Positions 55,841 through 64,000 of a stretch of DNA of 64,000 nt are shown here, piece by piece. The position numbers and the translations under genes were made by a program. This DNA is from Diospyros lotus. Lineage: Eukaryota; Streptophyta; Magnoliopsida; Ericales; Ebenaceae. The stretch covers positions 3,043,001 to 3,107,000 of the forward strand of contig NC_068339.1 in assembly GCF_014633365.1 (NCBI RefSeq). Reading direction: 5' to 3'. A model generated the notes under the pieces. That model was not told the origin of the DNA, ran no database searches, and worked only from the letters and a program-made list of their open reading frames with translations. Position 1 is the stretch's first letter, and the number at the start of each line of letters is the position of its first letter.

Positions 55841-57876
55841 GGCTGTTTTTTTCAGGCTGGGAAGGCAAGGCAGCCCCCTTAAAGATTGCTACTGGGTGGG
55901 TAGAGAGAGAGAGATTCTGGTGTGTTCTCGGTTGCTTTAAATTTTTGTTGTTTTTAAAAATGGGATTGGTGGGGTTATCCAAGGATGGGTTTGTTTTCTA
56001 GTCCTTTGTTGTGAGTAGTGGAAGAGAATCCTGACAAAGGAAACAAAATCTACCCCACCAGGGCAGCAGGGAGCAGTAAAGAAGAGGCAGGGGACAGGCC
56101 CAGATAGATATAAGAGGTTTTGAAATAAAGAAAGGAATCTGAGAGACAAGGTTTGTGTTGTTTCACTTTCCTGGTGGGGCAGGAAGCAAAAGGAATTGCT
56201 TGACTGACTCTTCTTTTGACTTGATTCCAAACATAGCAAAGGGGATGGAATGGATAGTCACCATTGCCACAGGAGGGAAGGGAACAACCCCAGATCCCCC
56301 ATTTCTTCTATTCTATTCTCTAACCTCAGGATTCCAGAACTAATTTCCTACTTCTCAGCCTTCCTTAATTACCAGGTTTTAACTCAATCAAAGGTGTCAA
56401 CCCTTTCTTCTTCTTCCTTCTTTTTGTTTTCTCCTCCTGGATTTTGCCTCTATCAGGTTCAGCTGCAGGTTCTGTATTGTACCTGATTAAAGATTAAACA
56501 AATCAACTAATACTATTTAAGTTAGAAAGAGAAGACAATAACAATCACAAATTTCAACTTCATTAGTGAGGTGGTTTACATAAATACTAGATTTTTAGTC
56601 AATTTTATTCGTAACTGTATCTTCTATATAATGCCATTAGATCATATGTTATATTTAAAGTAGAAGAAAAAAACATTTTATTGAAATCTAAACTAACTTC
56701 CAAATCATCACTGCCGACACCCAAAAAAAAAAAAATGCCATTTTTTGTATCTGAGGTATAAAATGACCATTTGGAGTTCAATTTTTTATACTTGAAATAC
56801 TTGATTATAGGAAAAGACTAAAGATGAATGAACAACGCAAAATATTCACAATGCTGGTTCATTTAAGACGTGTAGGTCTCTTGGGACAGTATTTGGGTAA
56901 AACGAGAGATGATTAGCTGCTGTCTGCTGAAAGCAGTTGGCTCCATCAAAATTAACCTAACCTAATGGATGGGGTGAAGATATGGATTTGTTACTTCCAT
57001 GCTCAACAAGTACACTTAGAATCCAGATTTATCCCTTAAAATAGTTATGAGAGAGAGACGTCCTAAGTGGGGTGAATAGTGCAAAAGATTTCATGGGCTA
57101 CAATAATAAACATTATCAATGCTGCAATATACGAAGGGCCCTCCTGAAAAGGGCGAAATCCGCCCATTCCGACAGTTCTGCGGCTCTTAAAAATGAGCAC
57201 CAGGTTGAAAATTCACGCTGTGATTATTGACCAAGTGACCATGGCATTATATTCAGTATTCATTTCCCCACTTTGTCTTGTGTTAGTTGCCACTGTGCGC
57301 AGACAACTTTTGGTGGGAAGTCACAGCAAATACTTATTTGATCTTCCATTACAACAAACAATTGCGACAAACCCCTGCCTACGGCCCAACGTATGATGAT
57401 TAATCTCACCCACCTTTGATTTAAACCCTAATACAAGACAAATTATGTCAAATTCGAGTGAAATCCGAGCACACACGTTAGCCTTTACTGGTATTATATT
57501 TCACAAGCAAATTTGGTCCTCAAATAATTATTTAAATTCAAGTATTACGAATCACCTTCTTTTTGGAATTTTATCAAATGTATTCAAGTTTTCAACGAAA
57601 CCATAAAAGATTAAAAAAAAAAAAAAGGTGATTTCACAAAAGGAAAAAATAAAAGAAAAAGGAGTGCAAGTAAACGCATGAAAGAAGAAGCAAATTTTAC
57701 AACTCTCACTAATTACAATAACATCTAGGGTTTTTCTTTTTGTACATAAATAAGGGAGAAGAGAAGCACGGGAGGGGTGGTCAGGTGCTCGCATCTTGCC
57801 TGTAGCTAGAGCACTAATGGGGACTAACAAGGATGGTTCAAAACAACTAAAAGAGAACAAAGGGTCCTAAGCTTAG
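55841..57876. other. Spacer: MIZ1-like promoter and Dr1 3' region
   Basis: A purine-rich tract (GAGAGAGAGA near 55905) lies just upstream of the MIZ1-like start and is probably leader. The middle holds no recognisable gene; open frames near 56155 and 57193 lack domains. 57600-57876 is likely the 3' UTR of Dr1. Confidence 0.5.
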
Positions 57877-60800
57877 CTATTCACACTCATCCTGGGTCTC
57901 CAACTGTTTGGGATTCACGGTCTCGGGGTCCGCTTGTTTTGGGATGGTGACCCCGCCGTTCATTCTTGCACGGGCCTCCGCAAACATCCTCTGCTGCTCG
58001 GCCAATGCTTCTTCCTCTGTCATTTCGGCACCGTTGCTCCACTTCCCGCTTTTCAGCGAGTCCTGCTAGAAATGAATTTCCCAGAGAATAGTCAATAGGC
58101 ATTATTATGAAGTGTTTTTTTTTTCCCCTGTAAGTATGAATTTTATAAAACAAAAACTAACACCAAAGCGACTACAAACGAAGGCCGAGGCAAACCCCGG
58201 ACCACCAAAAAATCAGGGGAAAAACAACAACAATCACCCTCTGGGCCAAAGAAAAACAGAAAGAAAAACATATAAAAAGGCCTGAAGATAATCACTGAAA
58301 GCATCCAAAATAGACATGGCTAATTCGCTGAGATGATTACCAGCAGAGGCAGGACTGAACAGAACACGAGCCCAGAATAACAGGGCAACAGAAAGCACAA
58401 GAGGCACTGGCACCAAGCATGCAACCACAAGATTGCATCGACATGGCTAATTCACAGATTGAACTTAACCACAAAATTAGAAGGAGATAAAACATAGATA
58501 TATAATCTGGAGGGCGAAGAACCTTCATAACAAAGGTCAATGGTCATACGATGAAAGGAAGCAGACACAATTAAGGATGAGTGGGTATGTCTAATAATAA
58601 TCAGACAAGGTGGGAACCACTGACAACTTGGAGACAGGTTCCATCCATTTGTAATATCAATCTTGCTAAAGTTAACTGCGGAAAGGAGCATGAAGAATTA
58701 GATATCTTACCATTGTCTCGAGCCGGTGTTGTTCATATGCAGCATGAACCTCTTTGATGTATTCCCCGAAACCAAGAACCTGGCAGACAACCACATTTAT
58801 AAGGCATGGCAATTTTAGGATCAAAGACAAGTTTACTGAAAATTCTAGGTTTGACGTAAGGAGATGAACATGGAAGTGTAAACCCATTTCTATTGATGCT
58901 ACTCTTCATATCAAAATTGTATTTGCAACTGTTACTTTTATCTGGCCACTGGGTGGCGAAAACCCCAGCGGCTGCAAAATTATCGAGAAATGAATCCATT
59001 TTCATTGTATACAAAAAAAATAGAAATCACTGTTCAAACTATTTGATGTTAAAATTGATAATAGTTGCTACAATAATTGAATTACATCAAATAGTATGAT
59101 TTGGCAAACTCGAAAGTATTGAGAGACAACAAAACCCTAGCTAGAGTAACCATGCGTTAATCATAAAATTGGGAACTCCATCATAAAAAGGACATCCAGA
59201 AGATAAGTAAATGACATATTTATACAGCTCATGGATGCTTAAGTTGCTCCAATCCTAGATGAGACCTTCATTTGTGCACCTTTATCCGGGAAGGCATATA
59301 CAGATAAGATGGACTGTATATTAATTGTTGCACATAACATATGTTCACTTGAATCTTTCAGTGTCTACAACTAAGATGATGTATTCATATATTCATCATA
59401 AGGACGCACTATCAATAAAAAAACACGAAACATCCCAGGCTGTTGTCCATTTACAATTGGGTAAGGTAGCAAAACACACAAACAACAAGAAACTGAACAT
59501 GCAGAAAAGGAATTGTTGGAAACCTCCAAAGCCTTGAGTACATGTTCCGGTGCAATTGTTCTCTTCTCTTCTCTGCTACAGACTTCATTTGACTCTGATG
59601 AAATAAGGTTTATGAACTCTGAAGGAACATTGAAAAGCATTATCATGAGATCTGTTTATAATATAAACTAGAAAATGAACTTAACAAGAGAGCATGATTA
59701 TACAGTAAAGAAAATCCTCAAGGGAAACAGGGATACGTAAGCAGATACTTAATCCATACAAGTAACATGGAAAACGATTAGCATCAAATGGCCACAATAA
59801 TGTAAAATTTAACACTGAAAGGGGTAATGGTCCGAGGCACTTCAGGAACAAATTTTCTCAATTCCAGAAACTGAGAGATCGAATTTTGCCAAAAAGAGAC
59901 AAGTTAGAAAATCTTCGAGTCAACCTAACATTAATAGAAAGGATTTTCAAGTTAATCTTATAACTAAAAGTACAGATTCCTGAGGCCCACTTTGAAAAAA
60001 GATTGGGAAGAGAGGTCACTGCTTCTAATAGAATTACTTATGGAATATGACCATAGGAGGGGAATAAGGTTGTCTGTTGGGTGATAACTAAATGGGCCGT
60101 TTAATCCCCTTATATGATTGGACCATCTATGGATTTGGAATGAATTTTTTAATTTTGCTTCCTCTGGGATTGAATATGGGAACTTGGCTGAGATTTTTCA
60201 TGGCAACTGATGTTGTCATGGATCATAGTGCTGCATGTATCTGAATCTCTAGCACCTTGTTAGAGATGAGCAAGCTAAAACAGGGTATGCTTCTCCCTCT
60301 CTTATGATGATATTGCAAGGTCTGTTCAATTTACATTGGAACTTGGATGTGGTATTGATTCCAGAGGGATTATCCTTGTCTATATTATTTTACTTACAAC
60401 TATATAAGAAAAATACATACATCCCTATACTATAATCAAGGTTTTATAGTGGATACACACTCCTCTTGCCAAAAAAAAAAAGAACATTTAACATATATAA
60501 ACCAAAAAAAAAAGTTGCATGCCAAAAAATAATAATAATAATAATAATTTGCCTAAACATGAATTTAATCTGTTAGCTACATAATTAAAGCAACATGAAC
60601 TGATGGACCCTCAGCCTTCTATGTTGCTTGCGGGTGTGTTGTCATTAGTTTTACTCTTCTGTGGTCCTGCCTTCTATGTTGCTTCTTGCTGGTAGGACCT
60701 CTTTGTAGCTCATGGCCTTTTCAGATCTTAATTGATATTCATTTTCTTTCAAAAGGGGGGGGGGGGGGGGGGGGGGGGGGGGAACTGATGTTACTTTCCA

Positions 60801-62424
60801 AAGATTCAAGTACCTGAGCTTTACAAATTCTCCTGAGCTCTATTCATTATCCTATCCTCTGTTAGTAACTTAGTAACAAACAAGGAGAAAGGCCATCATA
60901 AATAAAAATGAACAATTGACTCAATTAACCCAAATGCTGCTGACCAAATTTCCAGTTACATATAACATCCACCATAAAATAACACAACACTCATCGTTTA
61001 GGAAAAATTATAAAGGCATTCCTAATTAAATGATAATATCAATTACATGTACACTGATTTAAAGAAAGCTTTTGAGTTCTATGGTTGAGTTCTCACCAAC
61101 ACAACACTCAATTAAGAGATCCTGAGCATCTCTTGCGACACGAACATCTGGGGGCAACATCTCCTTTATGATCTTCGTCATAGTTGCTGAAAGTTAAATC
61201 ATAAGACATATTAGTTAAGCAAAACAAAACTACCTAATGACAAAAAACAATAGTACACCAAGCAAATAAACCCACTAAAGGAGTGCATCATCCAGGATTG
61301 CTACAATGCTACTAATCAAAAAACCAGATGACAGCTAAATATGATTGCATCTTATGATAGAATTAAATATTTTACTAGACATGGAAACTAAAGCATCCAC
61401 AGCCTCATATAGCAGATGATGGTAATCCATTCCACAACCCAATCTTCTTAATAATTTGTTTTCCTACATTAGGTTTATGAAATACACGTGACAAACCAAT
61501 TCAGCTCAAGCACGCTATGAACTTACTAAGTCATAGAGTTAATGAAACGCTGAAAGGAGATAATTGAATTCCTGTAAAAGAACATCAAGCAGAATACAAT
61601 ATTGGCTAATAGAGACCTATGAATTGAATCCAAATGAATTGAACATAGATGGTAAAGAGGGACTGTACAAACATCAAGGTACTCCTCCATACTGCTAGTG
61701 TTTTCTAAGAGAAACTGTTGGTGCAGAGATTTGCAATCTATGTCTTGGCTTATGGAGAACAAACATCAAAAGTTTAAACAAATTTGTGCAAATCATGAGA
61801 ACCGTAGACTACAAGCATGAAAGTCATCCAAATTATGTATTCCTGCTAAATAGTTAGTATCCCTGCCAGCTAAAATCATCTGAATTTTCACCAAAATGTT
61901 CATTTTCAGTGACCAAAACAAAATTTCACAAGCATAGCAATTAGCAAAGATCACTGCTTGGTGAGAATTGAGTTATGTGAACACAAGCAATAATTAGGAC
62001 AGCATGAGTTCAATAAATACAAGATCACTATCTACAAGTAAAAAAGTTGCTAACTGATACAGTGAAGAAATATAAAAATAAATAATCAACTTTAACAGGC
62101 AGCGTTCCTAGGGAAAGTGATTCATGAGATTAACCGCATATTTAACCCAGCAGATAATTACATAAAATCGCACAAATTGACCTTCTTCGATGGCAAAAAG
62201 TAAAATTAAGATACCCAGTAAATGAAAACAAGAAAAACAGAAGCCAGAGATATAAGTTGCATCGATACATATATACATGTGTGTGTGCACAAAGGCAAGA
62301 AAAATCAAAATACAACCGCACAAGAAAAGGAAAAATCAAAATAAAATAAACCCAGGAACAGGAACAAACCTTTCGGAAGGGACGCATCCTCTTTCGTTTT
62401 ACCGACGATGTCCATAGGTTCCAT
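57877..62424 (-). CDS. DR1: Protein Dr1 homolog (NC2-beta), TBP-binding repressor
   Basis: Histone-fold subunit of Negative Cofactor 2. With NC2-alpha it clamps TBP on DNA and blocks TFIIA/TFIIB entry. Exons on the minus strand: 62424-62370, 61186-61097, 59618-59524, 58779-58711 and 58065-57877, giving 165 aa with phases consistent. Start MEPMDIVGKTKEDASLPK. The histone fold spans about 17-100, with ATMTKIIKEMLPPDVRVA, DLLIECCVEFINLISSE and KRTIAPEHVLKALEVLGFGE. The C-terminal half carries MTEEEALAEQQRMFAEARAR, the conserved basic/Glu-rich helix, and ends TQDECE. Length is normal for plant Dr1. The leader appears to hold an intron (62553-62432, GTGAGT...GAAG). Intron 2 contains a 28-G run. 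Confidence 0.95.
60755..60782. repeat. G28 homopolymer in Dr1 intron 2
   Basis: An uninterrupted run of 28 G after AAAA. On the transcribed strand it is C28. Confidence 0.9.
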
Positions 62425-62431
62425 TGCGAAC

Positions 62432-62553
62432 CTTCAAAAATCAAATCAGATCTCAATCGCACGATAATCAGACAAAATACCTCCATTCATGAATATCAAA
62501 CCGGAATTCAACAGATCTAAAGATAATCTAGACATAATTGAGAATCGACTCAC
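62432..62553 (-). other. Probable 5' UTR intron of Dr1
   Basis: On the minus strand CATATCG|GTGAGTCG provides a strong donor and TTTTTTGAAG|GTTCGCAATGG an acceptor seven bases before the start codon. The predicted 122-bp intron lies entirely in the leader. Inference from splice signals only. Confidence 0.5.
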
Positions 62554-64000
62554 CGATATGCCAAAAACCGCGAATCCGGCGATCGAACGGGCAACCAATC
62601 CACCGATCTGAGAGAATCAACAACAAATCGAGTTTGCAGAGAGATCTACGTCAATATAGAGAGAGTAGGCTCGAGTCCGGAGGCGATTAGGGCAAAATTT
62701 CTGTATATCGACCTCGATCATCGCGCGCACCATTAGCGCGTGTATGTGACGCACGAACTTACGCCATGCTAGCTAGCGCGTGGAGTACATGTCTGACAGT
62801 GGCGTATGGAGCAATCTGCGACGAGGCTTGTTGTTTTCGCTATATATATGAAAGGATTTTGTATTGGGGTGGCGAGAAGTGGTCTTCTAGGTCTGGTCTG
62901 GCCGAGAACAGGTGTTTGATGAATTGCCGAAGAGAGGGGCACAGGTCAGGGCTTTGTCCGTGCCCCTGCCGATGTAGGGGACCCAGCTACACGCCTATAC
63001 CAAGTGCAGAAAGTGGGCTAGGCCCATAAACTCTGTAACTCAACTAATGGCCCATTATCCGTGAAACACACCTTATATCATTTTGTTAAGTTATATGATA
63101 CATGTTTTTCGTACAATTATATGTGTAACAATTAATTTGAGATATTATTAAATATAATAATTGTGTTTTGTAATATTCTGTATATTTTTTTATAGTTTGA
63201 TATACATTTATTATTTATTTTTAAAATCGATAAGTACATAACTATATTTAATTGTCAAATACTTATTTCTTAACACTTTTTTTTGTCACATAATATATAA
63301 TAGTAAAACATAATTGATAATACTCGGGATGATTGCTCTTGCACAATTTCTCGTACTCGTGTCATCGATTACATAGATGAAAGTAAATCGCAAACGCGAG
63401 ACTTTACCTCATTGTGTAAGGGAAGGTTTAAACTCGTGCCCACCGAATTGACACCAACATAACACTCATCCTTATCACCTGATTTATGTCGCGAGGGTAA
63501 CATAATTGATAACACTTGATATTTAGCTTAGTTAACATGTGTATATCTTAGTTGGATTGTATTTGAGTTTGTCTTATTATCTAAACTTTATTTAACATCG
63601 ATTACTTATTCAGTTTGTTCTCAAACTTAACATTTTATTTGAATTTAACTCCATCAAACGATAAGATATTCCACAAATCGATAAGCAAATCAATTTTGTT
63701 TATAACTAAATTATTTGACTTGATTAAAATTTTCACCTACCATTATTTAATAAAGTTTATTGTGATTTAAGACTACTTTATAAAATATACTCAGAAAAAC
63801 TTATAACTAACCTTTTCTTAAATCTCATGAAGGTGGACTATAAAAATAATTATGATCCTTCAAATTTTGTTTAGGATCACTATTTATAAGTATTGTTTAA
63901 TAAATATACATAATATTAAAGTAAAAATTATCAATTATGATATTTAGATTTATTACTCTATCTTTATTCTTATTTTACATTTGTTTTAGGTATTTGAATG
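62554..64000. other. Dr1 promoter and distal spacer
   Basis: 62554-62720 likely includes the first non-coding exon and promoter of Dr1. An open frame at 62766-63029 is Cys/Arg-rich without a recognisable fold and is probably chance. From 63030 on the sequence is strongly AT-rich, with a more GC-rich island at 63320-63500 that may be a transposon fragment. Nothing further could be supported. Confidence 0.45.

Noticed and set aside
62766..63029. 87-codon Cys/Arg-rich open frame upstream of Dr1
   Set aside because: No fold, cysteine spacing or signal peptide that I recognise, and it lies in the head region of Dr1.
1..64000. CRISPR arrays, bacterial operons, riboswitches, rRNA or known miRNA genes
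   Set aside because: None seen by eye. The repeats present are microsatellites, tandem duplications and transposon ends, and no familiar plant miRNA sequence was recognised.

Overview
The window is nuclear DNA from a eudicot plant. Genes are intron-rich with GT-AG splice sites, spacers are AT-rich, and the proteins include plant-specific families: a MIZ1-like protein, an early nodulin-like phytocyanin, a chloroplast-lumen cyclophilin and a plant kinesin-8. There are abundant plant transposon remnants. No organelle, bacterial or CRISPR features were seen. All gene models were built by eye from reading frames, splice sites and phase arithmetic; every one closes in frame, but none is supported by transcripts.

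Layout. Bases 1-1400 hold the end of a CACTA-like DNA transposon and a decayed Helitron helicase 3' end. Bases 2364-18555 (+) are a DCP5/LSM14-type P-body gene of 12 exons. Its 9-kb intron 1 holds a full-length but inactivated Ty3/gypsy chromovirus (3504-9022) and an antisense solo LTR (9550-10157). Its intron 2 holds another solo LTR (11867-12176). Bases 19496-22067 (+) encode mitochondrial SSB. Bases 23245-24738 (+) encode a Tat-targeted thylakoid-lumen cyclophilin. Bases 25199-31610 (-) encode a NIPA/ZC3HC1-like C3HC zinc-finger protein. Bases 31611-35202 are spacer with a long inverted-repeat (foldback) element. Bases 35203-35860 (+) encode an early nodulin-like (phytocyanin) protein. Bases 36651-42734 (-) encode a Has1/DDX18-type DEAD-box helicase of 12 exons. 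Bases 42735-45301 are spacer with a MITE. Bases 45302-49651 (+) encode kinesin KIN-8A. Bases 49652-55030 are a gene-poor spacer. Bases 55031-55840 (-) encode a single-exon MIZ1-like protein. Bases 57877-62424 (-) encode the TFIID repressor subunit Dr1/NC2-beta. The remainder is spacer.

The genes are independent housekeeping and developmental loci (mRNA decapping, mitochondrial DNA maintenance, photosynthetic protein folding, ribosome biogenesis, mitosis, transcription repression), not a pathway cluster. The most unusual observations are these: an array of five symmetric mini-exons in DCP5 encoding variants of one RG/aromatic module; a perfect 77-bp tandem duplication that copies an exon end and its splice donor in the DEAD-box helicase gene; two GC-AG introns; and long C/G homopolymer tracts in introns of five of the nine genes.
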